DNA of 57,023 bases from Oscillospiraceae bacterium (GTDB taxonomy: Bacteria > Bacillota > Clostridia > Oscillospirales > Acutalibacteraceae): NCBI GenBank assembly GCA_031280825.1, contig JAITGE010000025.1:1-57023 (forward strand), read 5' to 3'. The translations under genes were made by a program, and so were the position numbers. Shown here one piece after another: positions 43,969 to 51,646 of this stretch (the first letter of the stretch is position 1; every line of letters starts with the position of its first letter). The notes below the pieces were generated by a model. That model was not told the DNA's origin. It did no database searches and worked only from the letters and a program-made list of their open reading frames with translations.

Positions 43969-44361
43969 ATGCCATATATTAGCCCGGAGGTGATACAGGA
44001 AGCCAAACAAATGGACTTGCTCACCTATCTCCAAAACTACGAGTCGCAGGAATTGGTGCGTTTTTCCGGCAATGTCTATTGCACCCGCGCCCACGACAGC
44101 CTAAAAATCAGCAATGGGCGTTGTGTTAAGCGGATTTCCAGCGCCGTCAAGATTTATTTTATAAATTTCACAATTCAACCCGCTGCAACCGCACATTTTT
44201 TCGACTTGACCTTTTGGCACCCCACATTCCCAAAACGTACGCCTTATGACACCGAACAAACAGCCGAACACGCCCCGAAACCCAAGCCCCACAACGTATG
44301 TAAGCGGCGCTCAGCGCCGCCCTTTTGGCTTTTGCAGCTGGGCTTCTGCACACGCCGGTAA
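43969..44361 (+). pseudogene. Truncated DUF3991/TOPRIM mobile-element protein
   Basis: From ATG 43969 (AAAAAGGAGG upstream) the first 50 residues, including EAKQMDLLTYLQNYESQELV and CTRAHDSLKISNG, match the start of DUF3991/TOPRIM proteins of integrative elements. After codon 50 (about 44118) similarity stops and the frame runs on into unrelated sequence to 44361. So an element gene was cut here by a deletion or insertion, leaving only its N-terminal zinc-ribbon-like start. I see no function for the rest. Confidence 0.65.
44304..44320 (+). terminator. Terminator-like hairpin in the island
   Basis: GCGGCGC (44304-44310), loop TCA, GCGCCGC (44314-44320), followed by CCTTTTGGCTTTT. The shape is that of a rho-independent terminator on the plus strand. 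Confidence 0.5.
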
Positions 44362-44364
44362 AAC

Positions 44365-44607
44365 GTGGATCTGCTCATCCCGCACAGATCAAAGACTTCC
44401 TCGAAAGGGATGGAGGTTCTTTTCCCGCTGGCGCACCACGAGCAGAAAAATGGGCTGAAGCGCTCATGGACGTGCTATCACCAGTGGGGGCAGCACAAAG
44501 AGCGCCGCTTGCGGTTCAGCAAATCCGGCGACGAGAAGATTGAAATTGCCTATGCCACGCATTTTGTGGACGCGGCGCGCATTGCCGCGCTGAAGAAAAA
44601 GGGCTAA
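44365..44607 (+). CDS. Unrecognised short ORF in the island
   Basis: 80 residues from a GTG, with no convincing RBS; ATG 44410 (MEVLFPLAHHEQKNG) is an alternative. It is basic, with a Lys/Arg-rich middle (HKERRLRFSKSGDEKIEIAY) and a tail FVDAARIAALKKKG. It may be a leftover of a larger phage or element gene, since there is no intact partner. Flanked by other broken genes. I do not recognise it and give it low weight. Confidence 0.3.
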   Translation: MDLLIPHRSKTSSKGMEVLFPLAHHEQKNGLKRSWTCYHQWGQHKERRLRFSKSGDEKIEIAYATHFVDAARIAALKKKG

Positions 44608-44616
44608 CTACGCCGC

Positions 44617-44942
44617 TCACCGCCGCGCCACAAACCACCGCAGCCGACACGCTTGCGCGCGCCAAAGATACGTGTCCCGGCCTTTCAAGCGCACTTTATA
44701 GCACATGCCGGTGATTTGCGCAGCAAATCATGTGTGAACGAGTGTGAACCGCAGTTCACACAGCAGTTCACTGCACCAGCCTTGCGTGAGGCGAGGCGGC
44801 ACGAGCCGTACACCTTATCTATCTCATAGCGCCGCCCATCCTCCCACGTGATCCAGCGCGGGCGGATCGTGCCGTCCGCGAGTCGGTCCTCGTTGACGGC
44901 CACGTATACCTTCACAGTGTTCGAAAAATCGGAGGTTTCCAT
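44617..44942 (-). pseudogene. Small conserved clostridial protein interrupted by a palindromic insertion
   Basis: From ATG 44942 (GAGGAAAG upstream) the protein runs VKVYVAVNEDRLADGT, PRWITWEDGRRYEIDKVYG, LASRKAGA. Then about 60 bases of palindrome intrude, and in another frame the normal tail resumes as MCYKVRLKGRDTYLWR and LRWFVARR, ending at TGA 44617-44619. The intact family is a one-domain protein of about 75-80 residues found beside DNA polymerase IV genes in some clostridia, from memory. The insert is not a multiple of three, so the gene is dead unless spliced or frameshifted. The uninterrupted open frame ends at 44685. Confidence 0.65.
44712..44773. repeat. Double-hairpin palindromic insertion
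   Basis: Hairpin 1: TGATTTGC (44712-44719), GCA, GCAAATCA (44723-44730). Hairpin 2: GTGTGAAC twice (44732-44739, 44742-44749), then CGCA, then GTTCACAC (44754-44761), AGCA and GTTCACTG (44766-44773), which pair with them. It interrupts the preceding gene. I saw no second copy in the window. Confidence 0.7.
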
Positions 44943-44982
44943 TGCGCTTTCCTCAAAAAAATTCAAAAATTATCCAAAACCC

Positions 44983-45011
44983 TTGACAAACGGATAAATA
45001 TGTGTTATGTT
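44983..45011 (+). promoter_or_regulatory. Promoter of the DUF4417 gene
   Basis: TTGACA (44983-44988), 17-base spacer, TATGTT (45006-45011); the ATG of the DUF4417 gene is 37 bases further on. Confidence 0.7.
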
Positions 45012-45047
45012 AGAAAGGGGAGGAAGGAATTTTTTAAGTAGGTTTCT

Positions 45048-46312
45048 ATGACAACCGAAAATTATCAGTACCGAACCGATCCTCTCTTCCTGCGCAATCA
45101 GTTCCTTGGCGGCAACATACCCTGGCAAGTACCCGATATCCCAAAGTGTACCCTGACCCCGGATGAATTGGATGGGCTGCGGCTCATCGGCTACGACCGT
45201 GCGAAGAATGGAAATGACGAGCATTTCCAGCGCATGGTTCATTTTTTTTCTCTATGACTACAAGTTCGAGGACATCTGGACAGACACGGAAAAGCACGTG
45301 GAGACGCTTAAGTCATACCGCGCCGTGCTGACCCCGGATTTCAGCATGTACCTGGAACTGCACCCGGTGTTGCAGCTTTACAACACATTTCGCAACCGCT
45401 GGGTGGGCGCTTATTTGGCGGCACAAGGCATCAAGGTGGTGCCAACGGTCAATTGGGGCGATGAAAGCACGTTCGATTTTTGCTTTTCCGGTTCTGCCGT
45501 TGCGGTTTCCACCTACATGGCGCAAGCGCACAGCACCTGCGCGGAGCAAAAAGAGTGGTTTCTCAAGGGCTACAACGCGATGATGCAGCGCATTGAAACC
45601 TTCGGTCGTCATTTGCTACAGCGCGCCTTTTCCCGAAATGCGGGGCAATATTGTCCACGTAGATTACGACCTGAGTTCGTGGAAACACGACGGCGATGAT
45701 TTGGACAAAGCGTTTTGCGTGACAAAGCGAACGGGCTTTGTGCTGTACGAAAAAGGCAGCGGCAGCGCTTACGAGGGTAAGCCTGACAAGGGCGGCGATT
45801 GGCAGCCTTCCAAAGAAGATGATGGCAGCTACACCGATCACGATAACCCATGGGCACATTCCGATCCGCACGATCATCCAATTGATTGGTCAAAGGGTTA
45901 TCCGGGCTTCGGAAAGCCAATCAACTATCCCGATGGGGATGCTCCTGACTTTGATGGTTACGATTTTGACTTCAGCAAAAGAAAGGCGGCAGCTACGATG
46001 CCCTATACCCCTGACATGCACCGTTTCCATACCCTTGAGGAGTTCAAGCAGAGCATGAAATGCGGAGCCGAGGTGCAATTACTCTATCGCGAAAAATCCT
46101 ACACGATATTTCCAACTTATCCTGGATTCAACATCGGCGAGGGCTATCGGCTAATTGACGACAAGCCCTATAACGTTGGTGATGGCGCGCTTGTGCCAGA
46201 CATTTACGGTAGCAATTACGACACCATCGACCAGCTGCTTGACCACGAGATTGAAGGCACGAAGCTGCGAGATATCATCACGCAGGTGGAAGTGACGGAT
46301 CGGACGATATGA
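45048..46312 (+). pseudogene. DUF4417 family protein with two +1 frameshifts
   Basis: One protein is spread over three frames. Residues 1-66 (FLRNQFLGGNIPWQVPDIP) run to a run of eight T at 45242-45249; seven would keep the frame (MVHFFLYDYKF). The second part (LKSYRAVLTPDFSMYLELHP, VVPTVNWGDESTFDFCFSG) runs to GAAACC near 45597, where one fewer A would lead into PSVVICYSAPFPEMRG and on to the stop at 46312. The C-terminal third is acidic and ends TKLRDIITQVEVTDRTI. DUF4417 is common in phages and integrative elements; its function is unknown. Both lesions are single extra bases. Confidence 0.75.
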
Positions 46313-46560
46313 TGGAACCGAACGATTGGCGCCTGCACGGCCAAGAACGGTATCTGACAGACGCGCAACTGCGCAAAGCGACGTGGAAAGCGCCAAACCC
46401 AAAATGGAATCACGACCACTGTGAGTTTTGCTTTGCAAAGTTCAGCGAACAAGACGGCGACCTGCACGAGGGATACAGCACCGAAGGCGGCAAGCAGTGG
46501 ATCTGTGAGCAGTGCTTTCAGGATTTCAGGGAGACGTTCCATTTTACGCTGGTGGAGTGA
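46309..46560 (+). CDS. Small zinc-ribbon-like protein
   Basis: 83 residues. CEFCFAKFSE and CEQCFQDF carry two C-x2-C pairs that could bind one zinc; the N-terminus EPNDWRLHGQERYLT and the acidic DGDLHEGY are further conserved-looking parts. It overlaps the end of the DUF4417 frame by ATGA and was probably translated with it when that gene was intact. It occurs as a small partner protein in clostridia in my memory; its role is unknown. Confidence 0.7.
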   Translation: MMEPNDWRLHGQERYLTDAQLRKATWKAPNPKWNHDHCEFCFAKFSEQDGDLHEGYSTEGGKQWICEQCFQDFRETFHFTLVE

Positions 46561-46563
46561 TGC

Positions 46564-46695
46564 TCACCAGTACCCCACCGGATGAATGACGTGCGCGCTC
46601 TTCGCGTCCAGCGCGCCGAGCTGCTTATCCAAGCCCATCAGCCCCACGTCAATCGCGCCGTGCCCGAAGCACCGCCGGATGCCCTGGAAATGCAA
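46564..46695 (-). other. Possible gene fragment on the minus strand
   Basis: A minus-strand frame of 43 codons ends at TGA 46564-46566 and reads IRRCFGHGAIDVGLMGLD and SAHVIHPVGYW. It looks protein-like at its C-terminus but has no RBS and no proper start, so it is probably the tail of a lost gene. An opposite-strand ATG frame covers the same bases; neither is certain. Confidence 0.3.
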
Positions 46696-46720
46696 AAAGC
46701 CCAGTAACACTGGGCTTTTT
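46694..46720 (+). terminator. Rho-independent terminator
   Basis: AAAAAGCCCAGT, loop AAC, ACTGGGCTTTTT: a 7-bp GC-rich stem extended by five A-T pairs, ending in a T-run (46716-46720). It lies downstream of the zinc-ribbon gene. Confidence 0.85.
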
Positions 46721-46757
46721 GCCGCTCTTCTGTTGCATTAAAACCGTTGTCAAATTT

Positions 46758-46833
46758 TGGTGGACGTTAACGGACTCGAACCGCTGACCCTTCGCACGTC
46801 AAGCGAATGCTCTACCAGCTGAGCTAAACGTCC
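46758..46833 (-). tRNA. tRNA-Val (anticodon GAC)
   Basis: On the minus strand a cloverleaf can be drawn: acceptor GGACGTT pairs with AACGTCC, D-arm GCTC..GAGC, anticodon arm TTCGC-TTGACGT-GCGAA with anticodon GAC, T-arm with GGTTCGAGTC, discriminator A and an encoded CCA (46758-46760). It marks the right end of the accessory island, a common integration site. Confidence 0.93.
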
Positions 46834-47079
46834 GCTCTACAGAGCGAAGACATCATACATCATTTCCAGAAAAATGTCAAGCACTTTTTTCTTAAACCAC
46901 GGAAAATTAGTTTCCCAACAGGAATTAAGAAATCAAAAGATCAAGGATACGAGAAGGTTCGAGCATGCAGTCGAGCATGAGGTGAGAGAAGGGCGAGCAA
47001 CCACGGAATGCCGATCAGATCTTGCTTGTTCCGAAAATCGGTCAGCGCGTGAACGAGTATCATCCACAGAACGATAAGA

Positions 47080-47563
47080 GGTAATCGCCGAAATTCCTGA
47101 TAACACAAGCGTTTATTACATTGAAGAAAGTGACTGCGATCAGCATTACGGGCGTCAATATGGGCGCGCGCCAAGAGGAAACCGCGTGGTTGAAATGCGT
47201 CCCGGCAGACGGTTTAAGCGTGTGAATATCGTAGCGGCTCTGTGTAAAAATGAGATTATTGCGCCAACCCTTTTTGACTGGTCAACCACCGGATTGTGGT
47301 TTGAGATTTGGTTTGAATGGTATTTTTGTCCTTGCGCAAAACCAGGCGGCGTTGTCATCATGGACAACGCGCGTTTCCACCGAAAGAAGCTTCTCGAACG
47401 GATTGCCGCATTTTACGGTTTGAAGATTATTTGGCTTCTGCCCTATTCGCCTGACAAAAATCCAATTGAACATTTATGGGCAAAGCTCAAAAAGTTTCTG
47501 CGCTACCATTCACAAAATTATGATTCAATTCATTCTGCAATTATGGCTTGCTTTCAAACGTAA
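47080..47563 (+). pseudogene. IS630-family transposase remnant
   Basis: The last 160 codons or so of an IS630 DDE transposase: VYYIEESDCDQHYGRQYGRA, VVIMDNARFHRKKLLERI and PDKNPIEHLWAKLKKFL. The frame is closed by TAA just upstream of 47080, so the helix-turn-helix part is gone. Where the first catalytic Asp of the family is expected (Y-I-D-E) the sequence has Glu. No intact ends were found. Together with the scrap at 42.6 kb it frames the island. Confidence 0.72.
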
Positions 47564-47662
47564 TAGCTATACTTAGGATTATAGCATAAGCGATGGAGAA
47601 ATGCAAGAAAAATCTGAGACTGAATCCCTGTTTTATAACTCCCGTTTTTTTATCTTGGAGGC

Positions 47663-47691
47663 TTGAAACAGCAGGAATATTGTGGTACAAT
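47663..47691 (+). promoter_or_regulatory. Promoter of the chromate transporter genes
   Basis: TTGAAA (47663-47668), 17-base spacer, TACAAT (47686-47691); the start codon is 42 bases further on. Confidence 0.65.
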
Positions 47692-47732
47692 GGCAACATA
47701 AAACAGAAACCACTATTGCGCACGGAGGGAAA

Positions 47733-48287
47733 ATGAAGGTGCTTTTGCAGCTCTACTGGAGCTTCTTCAAAATTGGGCTGATGACCTTCGGCGGAGGTCT
47801 TTCAATGCTCCCGATGCTGGAACGTGAGGTGATCGAGCGGCGCAAATGGTGCACCAAGGATGATATGCTGGAATATTACGCCATCGGGCAATGCACTCCC
47901 GGCATTATTGCTGTAGACGTTTCTGCATTTATCGGTTACCGGCTCAAAAAAGTCTTGGGAGCAATCGTTGCTCCCTTGGGCGTTATTTCGCCGGGGTTTG
48001 CGCTGGTTCTGATGATGGCGACCGTTTTGCAGCGCTTTGCGGAATACCCCGCCGTGCAATCGGCGTTCGTTGGCGTCCGCGTAGCCGTGTGCGCAATGAT
48101 CACGGTTTCGGTTACGCGAATTCTACGCGAAAGCATCAAAAATTGGCTGCAGCTGGCGCTCGCGTTGGCGGCGTTTGCCGCCGTGGCAATGTTTGGTTCA
48201 AATCCCGCTTGGGTTGTGTTGGGCGCGGCGTTGCTTGGGCTTGCCGCCGGGCGGCTCGAAAGGCGAAGGGAGGGTGAAACAGCATGA
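47733..48287 (+). CDS. Chromate transporter subunit (first half)
   Basis: 184 residues from ATG 47733, with GGAGG upstream. FFKIGLMTFGGGLSMLPMLE and AIGQCTPGIIAVDVSAFIGYR are the family signature of ChrA N-terminal halves, with about five transmembrane helices. Short paired CHR proteins act as a dimer of unlike halves. They are thought to export chromate, although the true substrate in anaerobes is not settled. The stop overlaps the ATG of the second half. Confidence 0.9.
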   Translation: MKVLLQLYWSFFKIGLMTFGGGLSMLPMLEREVIERRKWCTKDDMLEYYAIGQCTPGIIAVDVSAFIGYRLKKVLGAIVAPLGVISPGFALVLMMATVLQRFAEYPAVQSAFVGVRVAVCAMITVSVTRILRESIKNWLQLALALAAFAAVAMFGSNPAWVVLGAALLGLAAGRLERRREGETA

Positions 48288-48865
48288 CGCTCCTGCTGCT
48301 TATGTATGAATTTTTCTTTACGGGTCTATTTGCCGTTGGCGGCGGGCTGGCGACCATCCCTTTTTTGCAGGCAATGGGGCGGAAGCGCTCACAATGGTTC
48401 AGCGGGGCAAAACTGGTGGATATCATTGCAGCATCCCAATGTGCTCCCGGTCCCTTAGGGACGAATATGGCGGCTTACATAGGCTGTTCCGTCGCGCGCT
48501 TGCCGGGTGCGCTGCTCAGCGTTGCGGCGCTGATGATGCCGACCGTTCTGTCAGATTTATCAATTGCGATGCTGCTGGAACGCTTCCGGCATGCGCGTTG
48601 GATCAAACCGCTTATGAAAGCAATTCAGCCTGTGAGCGCGGCGCTGATCGCCGCGGCGGCGTTTTCGTTGCTTCGTAGCTCTCTGTTAAAGGCAGAAACG
48701 CTTGATTTTTCTTCTTTAAAAGCGATCCTGGGTGGGTTTGACGGGCGTTGCGCTGTGCTTTACGCCGTCATGCTGCCCTTTGTTTTTTGCAAAAAACTGC
48801 GCAAGCTGCACCCGTTACTCTATATAGCGGCAGGCGCGGCGGTTGGTGTTATGCTAAAGCTATAA
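48284..48865 (+). CDS. Chromate transporter subunit (second half)
   Basis: 193 residues. EFFFTGLFAVGGGLATIPFLQ and IAASQCAPGPLGTNMAAYIG repeat the family motif of the first half with variations, and about five transmembrane helices follow. Such split CHR pairs with ATGA overlap are typical of Firmicutes. The two halves should insert in opposite orientation. It is followed directly by the convergent J-like protein gene. Confidence 0.9.
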   Translation: MTLLLLMYEFFFTGLFAVGGGLATIPFLQAMGRKRSQWFSGAKLVDIIAASQCAPGPLGTNMAAYIGCSVARLPGALLSVAALMMPTVLSDLSIAMLLERFRHARWIKPLMKAIQPVSAALIAAAAFSLLRSSLLKAETLDFSSLKAILGGFDGRCAVLYAVMLPFVFCKKLRKLHPLLYIAAGAAVGVMLKL

Positions 48866-48872
48866 GGTCGCT

Positions 48873-49460
48873 TCAGCAGCAAGGTATCAAATCCCCGCCG
48901 AAGCATTCGCAACAGCAATCGGCGCAGAGCAAGCTCCCGCAAATGCCGCAGCAACGGTCGTCGTCCTTTTCCTTGCCCCGGTGATTGCCTTGGTAACCGT
49001 TTTGACGCCGGGAGCGCATTTCCTCATAAGCGGTGCGGTATTCCCGCCGTGCGGAATCCATCTGCGCGGCGGCATAGAACAGCTTTTCAGCTTCCTCCAG
49101 CCAACCGCGTCCCCGCTGGGCACAGCCCTTCAGATAATACCATTCCGCACCGCGCTGCTGTGCGGGCATGCCGTCGAGCAGGGTTAACGCATCGTCAAAG
49201 CGCCCGGCGCGAATGCGCTTTTGCACATCTTCAAAATCGAATGAGCGCGGAGGCGCCGCATATTGCGCGGAGGCGCCGCCGCCGGCTGCTGCGTATCCGC
49301 CCGCACCGCGCGCAAGGATAACGCTGTCATAAGCATTGTTGATTTCCTCCAGCTTGCGGGGATTGTTTTCGTATGCCCGCACAAGACGGCGATAGGCTTC
49401 GCGCAATGAAAAATCATCCGCGCCAGGCGAGATACCCAACACGCCATAGGGATCCTTCAT
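48873..49460 (-). CDS. J-like domain protein lacking HPD, with Cys-rich tail
   Basis: 195 residues. The N-terminus DPYGVLGISPGADDFSLREAY and RRLVRAYENNPRKLEEINNAY follow the J-domain helix order, but the HPD loop between helices II and III is missing. A TPR-like pair (GRFDDALTLLDGMP, WLEEAEKLFYAAAQ) follows, and the C-terminus is CCGICGSLLCADCCCECFGG, rich in Cys. Without HPD it should not stimulate Hsp70 in the usual way. It overlaps the DUF5685 gene by four bases. The pair recurs in clostridia in my memory. Confidence 0.78.
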   Translation of the reverse strand: MKDPYGVLGISPGADDFSLREAYRRLVRAYENNPRKLEEINNAYDSVILARGAGGYAAAGGGASAQYAAPPRSFDFEDVQKRIRAGRFDDALTLLDGMPAQQRGAEWYYLKGCAQRGRGWLEEAEKLFYAAAQMDSARREYRTAYEEMRSRRQNGYQGNHRGKEKDDDRCCGICGSLLCADCCCECFGGDLIPCC

Positions 49461-50314
49461 ACCGTCCGCCTCCTTTGCTTTTTTGATTTCGCTGAAAAAA
49501 TGCGTTCTTCCGTCGCCGCCAAGCCCTGCGTAAGTATGTTTTCAAATATGGGCGCAAAACGAATGGGCGCAAGCGCTTCCCAAGCCTCCCATAAATCCGC
49601 CGCCGTTGCGCTGAGGATTTCACGCGGCTGCGAATCCTGCGCCGCAACAAAAGGATTGAAGCTCCCCCTTCGGCGGTCGCGCTCCAAATCGTCCGCTGCG
49701 TCGGCAAAATAAACCCAACGCCCCAACAGATATCCCAGGCGGTAGAGCAGCTGCGCACGCGCGGGATTTTCTTTATTGCATTGCGCCAGCAAAAGCCCCA
49801 AGGCATGGGCGCTCGGGTGCGCGCATGCGTCCACGGCGGGCGCCGTTTCGCATTCAACCAGGCGCTGCGCGCGCACAGCGCTTGCCGTAGCCCGCCAAGC
49901 CGCTGGTGCGCTGCGCTTTGCCCGGCGCGCCCAAAACAAAAAGAGCGGCGCGGCGAGCGCAGGCAACGGCTTTGCGTACCAAGGCGCATCGTCCCACGCG
50001 TCACGCCATTTGCAGCAGAGCATCGCCATGGACGCGTCCGCCGTCCAGGCAAGCGCGCGGTTCTTTTTTTCGCCGCAGCGCCCGCAGCGCTTCCACGGAC
50101 AAAAAGTGCAAGAGGCACGTCGAAAGCGCGGGCAATCCGCCTGCTCCGCGAGCGCTACCAGCGCCAGAAAAGTCATATCGTAGCGCAATCCCAACCGCGC
50201 CGCAATGCCATAACGCCGCCCCAGCGCACCGCACAGCGAGCAATAAACCGCACGATAGCGCTCATAATCCCCGCAGGTCAGGCTTGGCTTGTGGGGGCGC
50301 ACATACCCGAACAA
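49457..50314 (-). CDS. DUF5685 family protein
   Basis: 285 residues. The start MFGYVRPHKPSL, followed by CGDYERYRAVYCSLCGALGRRYG, is characteristic of DUF5685. Further Cys pairs (CTFCPWKRCGRCGEK) may bind a metal. The last part has DDLERDRRRGSFNPF, in the style of terpene or phytoene synthases with an Asp-rich helix. It overlaps the J-like gene and has a promoter of its own. No function is known. Confidence 0.82.
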   Translation of the reverse strand: MFGYVRPHKPSLTCGDYERYRAVYCSLCGALGRRYGIAARLGLRYDMTFLALVALAEQADCPRFRRASCTFCPWKRCGRCGEKKNRALAWTADASMAMLCCKWRDAWDDAPWYAKPLPALAAPLFLFWARRAKRSAPAAWRATASAVRAQRLVECETAPAVDACAHPSAHALGLLLAQCNKENPARAQLLYRLGYLLGRWVYFADAADDLERDRRRGSFNPFVAAQDSQPREILSATAADLWEAWEALAPIRFAPIFENILTQGLAATEERIFSAKSKKQRRRTV

Positions 50315-50342
50315 AATATACCTCCAGTATTTTATGCCCTAT

Positions 50343-50371
50343 ATTATACTCCATACAAGCGCCCGGAGCAA
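50343..50371 (-). promoter_or_regulatory. Promoter of the DUF5685-J-like operon
   Basis: On the minus strand TTGCTC (50366-50371) and TATAAT (50343-50348) stand 17 bases apart, 29 bases before the ATG at 50314. The -35 is weak. Confidence 0.5.
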
Positions 50372-50394
50372 TGAACGGATTGTAAATATTTCAT

Positions 50395-50426
50395 CAAAAA
50401 ACCCGCAGATCTCCAAACCTGCGGGT
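50395..50426 (-). terminator. Terminator of the C39-like peptidase gene
   Basis: On the minus strand ACCCGCAG, a 10-base loop, CTGCGGGT and then six T (50400 down to 50395). It lies just past the stop codon at 50443. Confidence 0.85.
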
Positions 50427-50442
50427 AACATGCGTTTTTTGG

Positions 50443-51465
50443 TCACAGCCACACGAAAATATCCAAAACATCTGGGAAGACGACCTCGAGCGCAAACAGT
50501 ATATCGCGCAGGAACGCGTCCCATGCCGCCTTAACGGCATCGTTGCGGAACAGGCTCGCCCACAGTCCCTCCGAGTCCTGATGATCCGGTGGGCTTGACG
50601 GCTCCGGAGGTTCGGGGACTAGGGGCTGCGAAACAGCGCTGCCCCGCACCCAAACAGCGTAATACGTAATCTTCGCGTTCCCGGTGTAACGCCCGTCCGG
50701 ATAATTCAGCGCAGCAGTGGCGTTTGCGTCGATCGCCCAGCCCTTGAATATAAAGCCTTTGCGCGTGGGCACGCTTGCTGAAAGCGTGAGCGTTTGTCCA
50801 TGAATTTTATACTGCTTCGCGGGTGCGGCTGTGCCGCCGTTGGCGTCATAGGTCACGGAATAGGCATTGCCCGGCTTTGCCGAGGACAGCAACGCCAGCC
50901 GCGTTACACCGGATGCGCTATACGCAGCGAAAAGCTCCGTCGCCGCACTGCCGGGGTCCATGATTGTAATTGCGCCGGATGCCGCAAAGCGCAGCGCAAC
51001 CCAGTGCCCCTCATTTTTCACGGCAATGGCAATGTAATAGCCCTTTTCATAGTATTCTTTTATCTTCGCCGCTTTTTGCGCTTGCGTGCCGCTGATATAG
51101 ACGTAAGGATCGACGATGCTCAACCCCGGCACGGCTTTTGGGATTGCTTCCCAAAGTAAGTTATTATTGGAAGCAAACCCTTCGTTCATTTTCATCAAGC
51201 GAACAAATTCACCCGGATCAAAATTGCTCTCACTTTTCAGCTCCGCGTGAACGGCAAGCATGGCGACGCTCACCGCCAAGCAGCCTTTCGCTTTCACGGT
51301 GCTGCTGCTGATCATTTTACCGCCCCATTGGCTGTCGCTCTGTTTCCAATTATAATAGGGCGTGCTTGCGGAGGCTTCTGCGCGCCGAACAAATACGGCA
51401 GCCATGCTAAAAATCAGCAGCATGGTGAACAGCAAGGAAAAAAACCGTAAAAATCGTTTTTGCAC
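50443..51465 (-). CDS. Secreted C39-like cysteine peptidase with InlB-type repeat
   Basis: 340 residues from GTG 51465, where AAAGGGGATG lies upstream; the longer frame to 51708 has no RBS. A signal-peptide-like start (FFSLLFTMLLIFSMAAVF) precedes a papain-like C39 domain with the nucleophile in KAKGCLAVSVAML, His in GHWVALRF and Asp in IMDPGS. A Listeria-Bacteroides (InlB B/Flg_new) repeat, SVTYDANGGTAAPAK to ITYYAVW, follows, and the C-terminus is Pro/Asp-rich. It is probably exported and linked to the cell surface. Divergent from spoIVB. Its target is unknown. Confidence 0.82.
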   Translation of the reverse strand: MQKRFLRFFSLLFTMLLIFSMAAVFVRRAEASASTPYYNWKQSDSQWGGKMISSSTVKAKGCLAVSVAMLAVHAELKSESNFDPGEFVRLMKMNEGFASNNNLLWEAIPKAVPGLSIVDPYVYISGTQAQKAAKIKEYYEKGYYIAIAVKNEGHWVALRFAASGAITIMDPGSAATELFAAYSASGVTRLALLSSAKPGNAYSVTYDANGGTAAPAKQYKIHGQTLTLSASVPTRKGFIFKGWAIDANATAALNYPDGRYTGNAKITYYAVWVRGSAVSQPLVPEPPEPSSPPDHQDSEGLWASLFRNDAVKAAWDAFLRDILFALEVVFPDVLDIFVWL

Positions 51466-51646
51466 GTTCGCATCCCCTTTCCCAGGATACATAAATGATA
51501 ACATACGGAATATTCTTAGGCAATGGAAGTTGCTGGTGCGCGTAATTTCCTGCAATAATCCCACGCAAGTGGTGCAAAGTAACTGTGCGGCAAGCTTCCG
51601 CGCCGTTTTGTGCGGATGCAGCCGTAAATTGCAAAGGATGAGGTGA

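Noticed and set aside
46582-46707. 41-codon plus-strand ORF
   Set aside because: No RBS and it ends inside the terminator; the minus-strand fragment over the same bases looks more protein-like.
49781-50385. Long plus-strand frames opposite the DUF5685 gene
   Set aside because: Arg/Ala-rich translation typical of the complement of a GC-rich gene; no RBS, no motif.
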